Assembly (NCBI RefSeq): GCF_029227915.1
Contig: NC_079884.1
Coordinates: forward strand, 8,122,001 to 8,186,000
Length of the DNA: 64,000 bases
Source of the DNA: Hydractinia symbiolongicarpus
Taxonomy: Eukaryota; Cnidaria; Hydrozoa; Anthoathecata; Hydractiniidae
Reading direction: 5' to 3'
Shown here piece by piece: positions 20,723 through 32,600 of this stretch; the first letter of the stretch is position 1, and each line of letters starts with the position of its first letter. A program made the position numbers and the translations under genes. Under the pieces are notes generated by a model. That model had not been told where the DNA came from. It searched no databases and worked only from the letters and a program-made list of their open reading frames with translations.

Positions 20723-22899
20723 TGTTTTTTATTTCACTGGATATAATAAAACATTGTATTTACACATTCTTTATAGATAGTCTTTGGCTTGTGAAAATTC
20801 ATAGGAGTTTGCTAACCACTACTTACAGCTACAATCGTTAGCTCACAGATGGAAAGTTAGGAATTACACCAGATTAATGACCACTGACAGACATTGTATC
20901 ACTAGGTATACAAATTCTGTTAAAGAAAGATTTATTTCATGTCACAACTCTATGTTTACTTTTAAAACTATAAAAAGCAACAAATGGAATTTATTCACTT
21001 AATAATCACGACATGATAAATCTAATATTTTTAGAACTAATTTATTTTTAAAGAATTTATGAAATAATAATGCATTGTAACATTTAAAATAAAATTGTAA
21101 ATTAGCACAGCAACAGGGAAACGGAACAAATTTTTAGCAATAGTAAATTTAATTTGTTACAATTACTTAAATATCCAATTTTATTGTGACACATCTCTGC
21201 ATGTTGCATCTTATTGCTGTGAGTAGTGTGATGAAAAAAATTTAAAATGTAAAAAAAATTTTAAATTTAATGTTGTCATTCATCTACCCCTTGGTTGCAA
21301 AATGGATGGTTGACCCAATGTTAAGGAGTTGCACCAGTTTTGGTAGTATTTGGTCCCTAATCACCCACACAAGAGATGTTATTTGTTATTATCTGTTTCC
21401 ATGTATTTGTACTCACAGTAATAATCGGAATGCAATGGCCTTAGTTTTAGCAATCATCGTAAAATAGTAAATACGTTTCTGTGCAACCACTACTAAAACT
21501 ACTAGACGTAAAAACGTTCTGTGCCTGCTGGTGTTGCTTTGTGACCGTATGGCTTAATATCCTACATAATATTTATCACTAATTTTCTGTTCAAACAATG
21601 CAAGCCACTATTTTAAAATATTATTTCAGGGGCAAAAGATTATAGAAAAATGTTTTGGCTGTAACTATCATAATATCAACAAACTTATACAAAAAAAAAA
21701 TCACCAATTTAAATAAAACTTAAAAAAAAACACTTTCTTCCATGAACTAGCCAGAAAACTCAGTGTTTCAGACCAGGTGGCACATATCAAGTATTTAATA
21801 AACTATAATTTAATTTACATTATCAGAGTATAAACTTTTTTGACTTTTACCATATATAAACATCACTGGCTCATAAAAACATACAATGGAAATCCTAATT
21901 GATTTAAAAAAAGAGTGTTATAGTTGTTTATGATTTCATAATATTCCTATATTATATATACACTATTTTGTAACACATATTTATTTGCCGGATAAACATA
22001 AATATATACCATCATCACCATTTGGTGAAATAATATCCATAGCGTCTCTAATATTTACTTCTTATTTCTTCAACTAAAATCCTCAACATTTCCCTCGTTG
22101 CTTTATTGAAACATTGGAAACCAGTGAGTTCAGGTTTAATTACAAGCATATTAACAGAACAGACTGTATGGAAGGTAGTGCACACCAATCCTTACCGCTT
22201 TTTTAAAAAAAAGAAAATAGTTCTAATTAAGCAAACACAACCTAAATTGCTAATACTCCAGACATTTTGCCAATTTGAGATAACGTTATAGCACTTGACA
22301 GCCTTGAAGTACTTTGACTACTGTAATAACAAATCCAAAAAAGATCCATACAAAACATTATAACATAAAAAAATAAAAATATCTATAGTCCACAAATAAA
22401 GCAAACATATTATACAAATTTAAATACGATTTTGCATGTATAAACTTTGTGCAGTTGTGTAATAATTATGTTTAATATATAATACAAAGAATTCACCAAA
22501 AATACTATAACAACAATAGAGTGTCTGCTATAATGTACTTAGTTGGTTTATTCAATCTTTTGTTGCCCCAGAAAAAAAAAGAAAAAAAGAGAAAAAGGGT
22601 AGTTAAGACAAATTCATTGTAAACAGCATTAACATCAAGATATCAAAATTAATGAGCATTAAAATTTATAGTTAGTAATTGAGTACATACCTCAGTTTGT
22701 CTCCTAGGCAAAGGGCATTGAAACTCAGGTTTTAAATTAGATTAAAACAAAAAGGAGCATTTAAACAAAGGTTTGTACAACCAATCACAATCATCTGCTG
22801 ATTAAATATTTGTACTGCTCCCAAAATTTGCCACTTGAAATTATCACTCCTAAATGTTGACATTTTTTTCTATTTTGATTTAATACAAACAAGCACTAG
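20723..22899. other. Intergenic between the HS3ST 3' end and the DUF389 start
   Basis: No gene recognised. The part next to 20722 should hold the DUF389 promoter and 5' UTR. The stretch about 21240-21530 is a diverged R1 repeat copy ('GTTGACCCAATGTTAAGGAG', 'TTTGGTCCCTAATCACCC', 'GGAATGCAATGG'). The rest is AT-rich single-copy sequence with homopolymer runs and presumably includes the HS3ST 3' UTR. Confidence 0.5.
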
Positions 22900-25800
22900 T
22901 TAACTTGGCCAACCAAAATCCCTCCCAATGAAATTAAAAAAATCTCTGTTATATGGCCTGTAAAATTCTGTTAACAGTCTTATAACATCGTCACTTATAT
23001 TTGGATGTTTGCGTCCTTTAGTTGCACTCAAACAGTCAATTTCTTCTTCTTGGGTAGACTCACGTATAACACGAATACAATAAAATCCCTTTGTTTTATT
23101 AAAAACAAATGATTGTTCATTAACTAAAACATCCAAATTTAAAAATTGCTGGACAAGTTTTAGCTCTGGGGCTGGATTTTTCGAGAAATCATCCCCATTA
23201 ACAAAATGCATTTGTTTTAGAGGGAAATATTGTAGCCACCTTCTTAAATGATTCAAGTACAAGCCAACGTTAACTTTGTTACACCTTGGGTCAATTACAT
23301 CTGGCTGTCTTTTTTTGGTAATCATGGCTCTAAAAGGTCTTCGATCATTGTTTTTTGCTAGACCTTGTGCATAATCTGAAATAGCTCGTCTAACTGGATC
23401 ACGGAATATGAAAATAAGTTTTATATTTTTTGAAAAGTTATAAATTCTTTCTGGCACCATCGGTTTAACAAAGTAAGCAGGAGTTTTTTCTATAGTGATC
23501 TCATTCTCATAAGACATTGGCATCTGATCAAAATACCATGCTAAACCTTTTGCATATGTATGATTTTTATCAAAAAAATGCATTTCTTTCCCAGCAGAAC
23601 GAATTAATGGATGCCGAGCTAAGAATGATAGAAGCGCCCTGGTTCCACTTTTTTTAGTTCCAGCTATAATAGCACCAGGAAAGCGTTTTATTAAAGGACC
23701 TTTTGGCTTAGCAGAGGCATCAACTATGACAGTTGTATGACGTTCAGGAAATATACCCTTCTTTGTGTTTACTTGGTTTAGTCTGTCTATTACATTATCA
23801 TCATCATTTTTATTTCTTTTATATTCCTGAATGTTATTCATATTTTTAATATCTTGATGAATAAGATTTTCTTTCTCCTTTTCTTCTAAATAATCATTCC
23901 TTTGTGTATCTTCGTCATTTTCATAATTTTGACTGCGGTGAAAGTCTTCTAATTCCTCTTCTGTGACTTCAACATTTTCATTCAGTTGACTTTTGTTATC
24001 AACTGCTGGCAAATATTTTTCATTCGGTTCAGTTGATTCACTTGATTTAGATTCAGCATCTATAAGAATAGTAAGTAGTATAGTTTTAAAAGTGTGTTTA
24101 GGTGGTTACTTTAACCTTAATATATATTAATACAATACTACAGCACTGGAATCAGGACACCTAACATTGGGACCGCGTATCGTACGCGTTGCGCACGATT
24201 CGCAATGCTGTTGCGAGAGTAAAATATTTAAGTATCGTGAAAGTCTTGATCCACCGCAACAGTCATGATAAATCTTTAAACATTATAATAATCACTTAAT
24301 TAATGTCATGAGAGAATAACGGCATTGAATATAAATCATTATTTTTTTGTTGTTTTTTTAAATCAAAAATATTTACGTTGTTGTAAGCTTCTTTCTTATT
24401 TAGACAAATCTAACCTGAAATGGCTTGCTTCTGGTAATAGAGCGGTATAGCAGGTATCATTTTTAGGTGTTTTTGGCATGTATTTTGCAACCTAGTGCCC
24501 AGGACTACATTATTAATTTCTGTTAAAAATATTGAAAAATGTAAAATTAAATGTATAGATGATAATTTTCTTTTTTTAACTTCGCTAAAATTATTTTTAT
24601 TTCGCCGACTAAAAACGTTATGGTCGCCTTATTTCTAAAATCCAATTTCCAGTAAAAATATATCACAAGATGCAAAATAATTTTTAAATGTAAAAAAAAG
24701 ACTCAAGATTATACCCATCTATTGTTTAATATTTTTTATAATATTCACAATCCATTGCGACAATCACGATTAATAGTGACGATCGCGATAGCATCGTTAT
24801 TATTTTATACATCTCGATTATCGCAAAGTTCTCGGGTAACATCTTTATATCTCGACGGTCATCGTGTTGTGCATATGCGCCCATGATGTTAGGTATCCTG
24901 ATTCCAGTACTGTAGCATTAAAACAATGAACTTCTTTGAAAGTGGTGCACAAAGATTGCTTACTTTCTTCTGTAACAAGTAAACGGCCATCTATATGTTG
25001 CCTGGGAACACTGTACAGTACTGTGAAAAGGTTTGTTAACATCGTGGTTCGTGTTTATTTCATGTTACGCGCACGAACCACGATAAACCACGATGCATAT
25101 TTTTTTAACAATCGTGTTTAACGATCATGTTTCGTGAGGTTCACAAACAAAAATTAAACATTACACCATGGTGTCCACGATAGATAACTTCTATTGTAAA
25201 ACAACGAAGACTGTATTAGTTTATCAATTAAATTAAAATTATACACCAACCAAAAACTACGAATATGCTTTTTTGACTTGATAAAACCTGAAACAAACAA
25301 ATTAACTTTAATGAAAGACTTTTTTGAAAAGAAAAAAAATTAAATTATACTAGCTATAAAAATCGTAGGGCTCGCGAAAATAATCGGGGGACACACGATC
25401 CTTCGTGGAGATAATAATATTAGCGTGGTGGCCATAATAGAATGTTTGAATGTTTGTTATACATAAAGACCACGATTTTATTAACATCGTGTTCGTGTAA
25501 CAAGTGTGGTGCACACGAACCACGATAAAATCGTGGTTCGTGTGCACCACGCTCGTTACACAAACACGATGTTAACAAACCTTTTCACAGTACTGTAGAT
25601 AAATTACCATTGGTTAGCTACTTGTTTTTCTACAAGAATTTGTATTTTTTTGTGACTTGCAAGCTTTACTTTTTTCTGCCTTATTTTTTTTTGTTGGAGA
25701 CAAGTGGGGGATGTTTAAACTTGTGAATCCCAAACACGAGAACTGAGCGTTTGAACTAGCGACTCTCGCTCGGTTTTAACTTTCTTGTCTCCGATAGCCG

Positions 25801-26920
25801 AAATAATGTTGGAAAAATGAAAACGCAATCTAAAAAAGCATTTCTATCGCCACTTTTCGTTCTTAAGCTTTTAAAATGCGATCTAACGAAGCTTTTCTAT
25901 CGCCGTTTTTCGTTCCTAATTTTTTAAAACGCCATCTAAAAAAGCCTTCTATTGCTGTTCTTAGTCCTTAAATTTTTAAAACGCAATCTAAAAAAGCCTT
26001 TCTATTGCCGTTCTTCGTTCTTAAATTTTTAACACTCAATCTAAAAAGCATTTCTATCGCCGCTTTTTGTTCGTGGCCACCATAAAAAACATGTTGTGTT
26101 CGAGTCCTGAAGACCTGGCAAAAATGTGTCGGGCGGCAGTCAGGCGTATTTTTTCCTGGGATTTTCAGATCAGACCAAGCAAATTCGTTCCCAGGGCCAA
26201 AACTGTATAGCGCCACTCAACATCGTTTGCATACCATTTTTCGCCCCCCTGTAAACTGTAGCCAAAGGAGTGCCCTAAAGGATTTAATTTTATGGAAATT
26301 AATTTTCGCGAGTTTTTGACATTTTTGATAAATTAGCTTTGGTGAAAAAAATTTTCTTTTTGAAAAATATATATCTTGCGAAATTATTTCCCGGTTTTTT
26401 TTCGACTTACCGACTCAGGTTTTTATTACCAAAAGTGGGTCAGTCGGATGTATCTATCGCCGTTTTTCAGTCTTAAATTTTTAAAACACGATCTAAAAAA
26501 AATTGGGTTTGTCTTTGCTTGAGCAGAAAACGATAATTCGGCCCCTAATGCTAGGCTTGAAACTGCTGTAAGCTAAGCTCTTTGTTAAAACTTAGTCTTC
26601 TTCATATTTTAAGAAATTGGAAGTGCTCACTTAGCTACTTACTCAAGTTTTTACTCGGACTCCCAGTGGCGCACAGCTAGCTCTAGCTAGCTGGTTAGGA
26701 GGCCACCATCAAAAATATGTTAAAATAAAACAGGTTTTAGCTAACAATAACAAGTAGCAAACAAAGATTATCCAGCTCAATTAAATCAAATTAAATGACA
26801 CTTACTTTTTAATATGCCCTTATTAATAGTTTGACCGCTATTTAAGAAGTAAACCACGCCATAAACAAGTAAAAATACAACGATTAAAAATAAACAAGCA
26901 GACCGCTTTAACTCCGCCAT
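22900..26920 (-). CDS. HS3ST: Heparan sulfate glucosamine 3-O-sulfotransferase
   Basis: Transfers sulfate from PAPS to the 3-OH of glucosamine in heparan sulfate, in the Golgi lumen (family knowledge). Two coding exons: 26806-26920 (start ATG at 26920) and 22900-24059, giving 424 aa. Residues 1-38 form a type II signal anchor (MAELKRSACLFLIVVFLLVY). Residues 40-150 are a long Glu/Asp/Asn/Lys-rich stem. The sulfotransferase domain follows: PAPS 5'-phosphosulfate loop GTKKSGTRALL (about 172-182), catalytic-base region GKEMHFFD with Glu about 197, EKTPAYF, and the 3'-phosphate motif FRDPVRRAISDY (about 257-268). A Cys pair at about 366 and 381 flanks the substrate loop before KGRKHP (about 386-391). 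The end, EFYRPYNRDFF to DFGW, matches the family. The P-loop has Ser where 3-OSTs commonly have Gly (KGGTRAL). The single 2.7-kb intron holds transposon-like repeats. Confidence 0.93.
24141..24912. mobile_element. TA-flanked inverted-repeat element (Tc1/pogo-like, non-autonomous)
   Basis: Inverted ends of 27 bp at 24141-24167 (CAGCACTGGAATCAGGACAC...) and 24886-24912 differ at two positions. The element is flanked on both sides by TA (24139-24140, 24913-24914), which is the expected Tc1/mariner/pogo target duplication. It is 772 bp, with no transposase frame, in the HS3ST intron. Confidence 0.75.
25016..25595. mobile_element. TA-flanked inverted-repeat element, second type
   Basis: Perfect 31-bp inverted ends, 25016-25046 and 25565-25595, begin CAGTACTGTGAAAAGGTTTG and are flanked by TA on both sides. 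The interior repeats CGTGGTTCGTG / CACGAACCACG palindromes many times, so the whole 580 bp can fold. No transposase frame. It sits 103 bp from the neighbouring 24141-24912 element and shares its CAG(T/C)ACTG tip. Confidence 0.8.
25820..26075. repeat. Tandem repeat, about 55-60-bp unit, about 4-5 copies
   Basis: Degenerate units built on ACGCAATCTAAAAAAGC, then TTTCTATCGCCG and TTTTTCGTTCTTAAATTTTT. An isolated further copy is at about 26452-26505. It lies in the HS3ST intron. Confidence 0.7.
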
Positions 26921-27850
26921 ATTATTTACTAGTGGATTTAAAAAATGTCTTTTTAACAAAATTTCTATTTACGTACAAAGTGGACTCAAATAGATAATAA
27001 CAAAATTTAATAAGTCTATTTTGTTTATTGGTCTTACTGAAGTCATAGCGGCAAACATCACAGGAAACTTCAGCTTCAAACTTATGGACGCGCATTTTTC
27101 CCCCAACAAATCCCTTTTATTTAGCCTGTCTTAAACTTTATACCATGCTATTTTTACTTACCAACTTTGTTATTACAATGAAATTCACGGCCAACCTAGT
27201 CGTTACTTTATTAGTTGTATTTATAACTGCAACATTTTCTTTTCTCTAATCGTAGAATTTTGAAATTTGCTGATTTGGTCATATGAAAAATGTGATGTTT
27301 CATATAAAACAATAAAGGCACTTTATAATTAACTCAATGTTGACTTCTCCCACACTTAATAGCCCTTTTAGAGGTTGAAATTGTTGCTTGTTGCCTAGCT
27401 CCCCTTGTGAAATGGTGGTGGCTTAGTTCGTATCAGCCAAATTGTGGTCCATAAAACATTTTCAAATATATTATTACTCATGATATGATGTAGTAATTAT
27501 GAGCATGCATTATTAAATTTATTATTTATATTAACAAATCATTATGAAAAAGTGAAGCCTGATCTAAATAAGATCAGCTAAAAATTCTTTGACATTCGTA
27601 ATTATAATTCCTCTTATCATCAATTCCGATAACTTTTATCTACAAAACACGCCCCTGAGCCTTCCAAGATTTATCCGAATCTGGTTTCACAGACAGAAAT
27701 CCGCTAAAAGAGGTTGGGGAGGGGTGCAGAATCTTAGTGGCGATATCCCACTAACAGGGCCCAAAATATTTTTTCAAAGGCCCCTAAATAATATTGATTT
27801 CACTGTGTCTTTTGGCTGAAAAAGATCTAAATAAACTCAAATGGATGTTC

Positions 27851-28003
27851 TTAAAGGGAACCCGAGGTATAAAAATGATGTTGGACTTATATTATAGAGC
27901 TTTAAAAAGTTAGCTAACAAGTCTTTTTAAATGTTTTAAAAAACTCTTTTCGTTCTCAAGATATTCACATTTAAAGGATTTAATTATGCTGCATGAATTA
28001 TGA
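27851..28003 (+). repeat. Long inverted repeat, left arm
   Basis: Starts TTAAAGGGAACCCGAGGTAT and runs collinearly with the reverse complement of 30581-30737 for about 150 bp with scattered mismatches. The outer end of each arm is TTAA followed by AGGGAACC. It lies upstream of ELP4; the partner lies in ELP4 intron 1. Confidence 0.85.
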
Positions 28004-28084
28004 TGTCATATTTCAGTAATAACAAATTTGAACATTTTTTTTATAAGAAATTTTAGGAAGTTGTGCTCAGAAATAAAATGAGAA

Positions 28085-28335
28085 ATTTGCTCATGCACTA
28101 ACTTTTAAAAAACTTTCATAGGAATTGGCAGAATTGAGATAGGCTGATAATTAGTATGATCTGTTTTATTGCCATTTTTAAAAATAGACAAGACCTTTTT
28201 AGTCTTTTAACATTTTGGTACATCCAGTAAATAAAGGTTTGTTGAAAAGACTTGATAAATAAATACTTAAAACTGACGAACCTGCTTTTAGCAGTCGCGA
28301 ACCAATTCCGTCTAAGCCAAAAAATGAATTAAATG
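28085..28335 (-). pseudogene. Degenerate non-LTR retrotransposon reverse transcriptase fragment
   Basis: Read on the minus strand, one frame gives FGLDGIGSRLLKAGSSVLSI, then SLFNKPLFTG and, after a stop codon, IFKNGNKTDHTNYQPISILP. This is the 'GLDGI...LL' to 'KxGxKxDxxNYRPISxLP' segment of CR1/Jockey-type LINE reverse transcriptases (family knowledge). It is interrupted by a stop and truncated at both ends, so it is a dead copy. Confidence 0.75.
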
Positions 28336-28660
28336 TGTTGGGTATTTATTTTGCCAGCACTAACTACTGGCCACACTAAACTAGTGTATTCATTGTGTCA
28401 GTAGGTAACTACTAACAAAATATTTTAGGCATTTACTCTGCCAGTAGTATAAGACAATTTATTTTGGTGACAGGTAACTTTGGCAGAATATTCGGGCATT
28501 TATACTGCCAGCAGAATATTTATATTTATTCTGTTGGCAATATAAATGGACCCATTTATTCTGACAGTAGTATAACAAGGGCTATTTATTCTGCTGTAGT
28601 ATACAATGACAAAATACTTGGCTTTATTCCGCCTGCAGTAATTCTGTTGGCAGTATAGTG
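28330..28660. repeat. Degenerate short repeats of a 'TTTATTCTGCCAGTAGTATA' motif
   Basis: Variants such as ATTTACTCTGCCAGTAGTAT, ATTTATACTGCCAGCAG, TTTATTCTGACAGTAGTATA and TTTATTCTGCTGTAGTATAC recur irregularly, some inverted (GTTGGCAATATAAATG). A 107-residue open frame across it on the minus strand is a by-product of the repeats and not a gene. Confidence 0.55.
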
Positions 28661-28904
28661 TTTTTAAACTATGGGTTTTATAATGAGCAATAACAACCGG
28701 AGATAAATTGACATACACACTTATGTCAACCCGGTTATAATTTATACTATAAAAAAATGAATAACAGCATTCTGCCTCAAATTGTTGATGGTGATTTATA
28801 TTTTTATTTATATACCCTGTCAATTGTTTCCAGGAGGTACTACAAAAGCTGTTTTCGAGTGTTTAAAGCTTCCATTTCTACAGAAATCTGTTTGAAATTT
28901 CTAC

Positions 28905-29003
28905 CCAATTAGACAACGACCTTATGGGGGTGATATTGAACCCACAACCATGGGTCCAAGACATTAGTTGGAGGCTAATCTGACTGAGCCATGATTGCTT
29001 GTA
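28905..29003 (-). mobile_element. tRNA-like SINE head, second SINE type
   Basis: On the minus strand an A box TGGCTCAGTCAG (28980-28991) is followed about 40 nt later by a B box GGGTTCAATATCACC (28929-28943). That spacing fits a Pol III tRNA-type promoter. The flanks do not pair as a functional tRNA acceptor stem. The sequence differs from the 3829/37808 SINE. Confidence 0.6.
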
Positions 29004-29627
29004 TAACCTTTTTCCTCAGTTGTTTATGAATAAAATTATAGAACTACTGACAGAATATACAGTCCGTAATACTTAAAGCCATGATTTTATAATTCTGACC
29101 CATAGTAGGTTATTTAGTAAGACATTGATAAAAAGTATTTTATCAACACTTGAAAGAAATCCTGGGATTTCACTATGAACCACCTTTAGAAGACTTTGGA
29201 ACAGCATAATCAACTATATGTTGCATAAAGTTTGCAAAGCTGCCACAAAGAAGAAAGTTTCCCATTAAAAAAACAACATGGCATGAGCTTTTACAGTACT
29301 GTAGATATCTAGATATCTTGTGACCCTCTATCATGTGTGTCATGATCGATACGCAATAGATTTTTGATTATATCTTTTGTCTCAATAGAACTGGATCATA
29401 TCGAGTACATCAGGATGTTCTGATACATTTGATTTATTGCAAAGCATTCACTTGATGTCATGAATTACTCTATGACAATTATTTCAAATTAACTACTATG
29501 CTCAAAAAAGAGAAATATTTTTTTGTTTTTTACAATAAAAAAATAAAATTAAATATTTTTAAAATATGAAAATAAATGCGATGACTTTAATAATTATGTT
29601 ATTACTTTTTTTAGAAAAAAAATTGTT

Positions 29628-32600
29628 ATGACAACTAGCTTTAAGAAGAAAACAACTCGTGGCAGACCAAACTTACCAACTGGTACTAAACCATCCTTGA
29701 ACAATAATCAGCTGCTAATTAGCACAGGAATACCGTCTCTCGATTCCTTATTAAGTATATATATTTATTTATTATATACATTAGGTTGAAATAACTTTTT
29801 TCCAGTTTCATAGAGATCTTTCCTTCCTTTTCTTTCCTTTCTTTTAGATGGTCCCTTATCTTTATTGAGATAAGGGACCATCTAAAATGTTGTACATAAT
29901 CCATATAATTTGTATCAATACATTTGTATCAATTTATAAAATTTTTCGTATTATCCTGTTATACAAAGTTTATTAATTATATTAATTGCGCTATTGTCAA
30001 AAATAATAACAAAGTCTGTTTTACTGTATCACTACATCAAGGTTAAACAGCAATTTTAAACAATGCCATATTTTGTTCTAAAAAGAAATGTTTTTTATGA
30101 AGTAATGTTACTTTTATTTTTTACTGATCCCTAATAAAAAGTTGATATTTGACACTATAATCAAAATCATGGCAAACTAACCCTTGTGACGAGATGTTTT
30201 ACACCTTAAAAAATGTGGATGCAAATTTTTAATAAAGTAAATACATATTGGCAAAACATGTGTTCCTTTTTTTTGCATGGAATGTCATATGTTTTAAACA
30301 TTTTGGTCCCATAAGTAGTTACAAAATTTAATTAAAAACTCTGCTTTACTAAGCAAATTTTTTTGACTGCCAAAGGAATTGACAATGAAATTAAATTAAA
30401 TATTTTTTTTACCAAAATCACGCTTGTTTGCTCGTCCCAGGCCTCTTAATTTTTTGCTGACGACCCACTAACTCTGGATATGCAACTTGATTTGCAATTT
30501 TATTTTCTGGGTAAGCTTGTATATGCCCTATATGTTTACTCACAAAATTTGGTTGCTAACAGCATGCAGATCCTAAGTTATCATAATTTATGCAGCATAA
30601 TTAAATCTGATATTCTTTAAATGTGGATATCTTGAGAAGGAAAAGAACTTTTTAAAAAATTTAAAATGCTTGTTAACTAACTTTTTAAGCTCTATAATAT
30701 AAGTCCAACATCATTTTATACCTCAGGTTCCCTTTAATACTTCAATGTGGTCTAAAGGCAACTTTGAACATACTGTGTGTTCGGTTACTTTCATCTGAGA
30801 GATGTTACAGAACAAAATAATTAAATGAAAAATAGCAAAAACTATAGATTATAGTTTTATAAATCTACAATACAGTAAAATTGATTGAGTTATCCTCTAA
30901 ATTAATTTTTGTTTACTTTTAATTAAACCACCAATTATTAACTTTAAAATCGGGTTAAGTTTAGCAGTAATTTCCTGGAATAAAAAAAGTCAACTTTTGA
31001 ATTTTTAATGTTGGTGTGATATTGTCTTTCATAGTGCTATATCCCTTTCTACCCATTTAGACAGCCCAGGAGCACAGGTGTCAATTTTAGAAATTTAAAT
31101 AAAATAGGGATGCTTTTTCAAAAGAAATTCTTAAAATTAAGGGGTTGGGGTGCTACATTTACAAGGCATTTCTATATTTGTTACTTAGGTGGAGGCTTGG
31201 CAGTTGGAACACTGATGTTAATTGGTAAGCTTGCATTGCATTGCATTCACTATTAAAGTTTTATTCATATCTATTGCTATAATGAGCAATTACCGAAAAA
31301 TAATTAATGGGAAGAATAATTTAAAAATTTTAAAAAGATTTTGCTCTAGTTAAAATGCATGTCTAAAACCTTGGAGAATGTTTAGCACAGGTCACTTTTA
31401 ATTAACAACAATAAAACAGACAAAAATTAGGTTAAATGATTGAGGAATTAATTATTTGCTTCGTCTTGATCCATTCCAATTTTTATCTTTTTTTAAATGA
31501 AAAACCAAAACATATAACACTAAAGATCAGGATGTGTGCACTGATTACATCTGTCTTGTAGCGTTTTTCTTGTGAGCTATTTGTGATAACAAGTTGTTGG
31601 CTATGTGAAATACATTATATAATCTTTTTCTCCTTGTTTGTTGTTACACAGCCTCGTTTTTATACCATGTTGTTGCACAGACTCGTTTTAATACCTTGTT
31701 GTTTTCTTTACCCTGACAGAAGAGGATGTATATTATTCGTATGCAAACATCATGCAGAAAATGTTTCTTGCAGAAGGTGTAACATGTGATCACTATTTGT
31801 TCTTGGCATCAGCTAATCAAAATCCAAACGATATTATTAAAGTGAGTGGAAAATTTTTTTAGATTGCTATGTTATACTATGATAGCAAAAATTACAAAAT
31901 TAACTGTGGGGAAATATGCCTAGAGTCAACCGGAATTTAAAGCCCTTATTGATTAAACAATAGAGTATAAGATTTTTCATTTGATTTCGCATTATGAATG
32001 GTAAAATTAGCAGTGAGAACCATAGAATCTATTCATTCAGAAGTCAAAGATTGCCTGACAGATTAATTATGTCATTTTAAGGACAATTACTGCTATATCA
32101 TCAGTGAAGTATGTTTCATTGAATTATTTTATATTCCACATAGGAGATACCCACCAATGTCAACGAAACAGAATCACCCACCAAAGAATCGTCTAAGAAA
32201 GCCACAGAAGAAGGATTGCAAATTGCATGGCGATATCAAAATAAACCAAAGGTCACGGTTAGTTGATATATTTTGCATATATACGGCAGAATAATTGAAA
32301 CAAATAAATGCATAATTTTGGAAGTTGATTATAATCGCTTTAAGGCCTTTCAGCCAGTAGAAATTTTTGCTAACAATAAAGCCTTTTGTTTTGAACTGAT
32401 TTACCATATACGAGCTTGAGATATTTGATAGAAATGTCTAGTAGAAATTATATTGTCGGAAACAGGAGCAATATGGGGCAATGTGACATTCAAGCCATAC
32501 GAAAGCTCCATATAGAGGCACTAGTTCATATAATTTAGCGATCAGTCTGTAGTTTCTATTTTTTAGTCAACAGCTAGCACCTCTCAATTTGGACACTATT

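Larger units (their letters stand above)
26921..29627. other. Divergent intergenic region between HS3ST and ELP4
   Basis: It separates two oppositely transcribed genes and so holds both promoters; no TATA box or clear CpG-rich core was seen. It contains one arm of a long inverted repeat (27851-28003), a LINE remnant (28085-28335), a stretch of degenerate repeats (28330-28660) and a tRNA-like SINE head (28905-29003), each listed separately. The remainder is AT-rich with no coding signal. Confidence 0.5.

Noticed and set aside
28500-28823. 107-codon minus-strand open frame
   Set aside because: It lies on degenerate short repeats and has no domain, and no splice-linked continuation was found.
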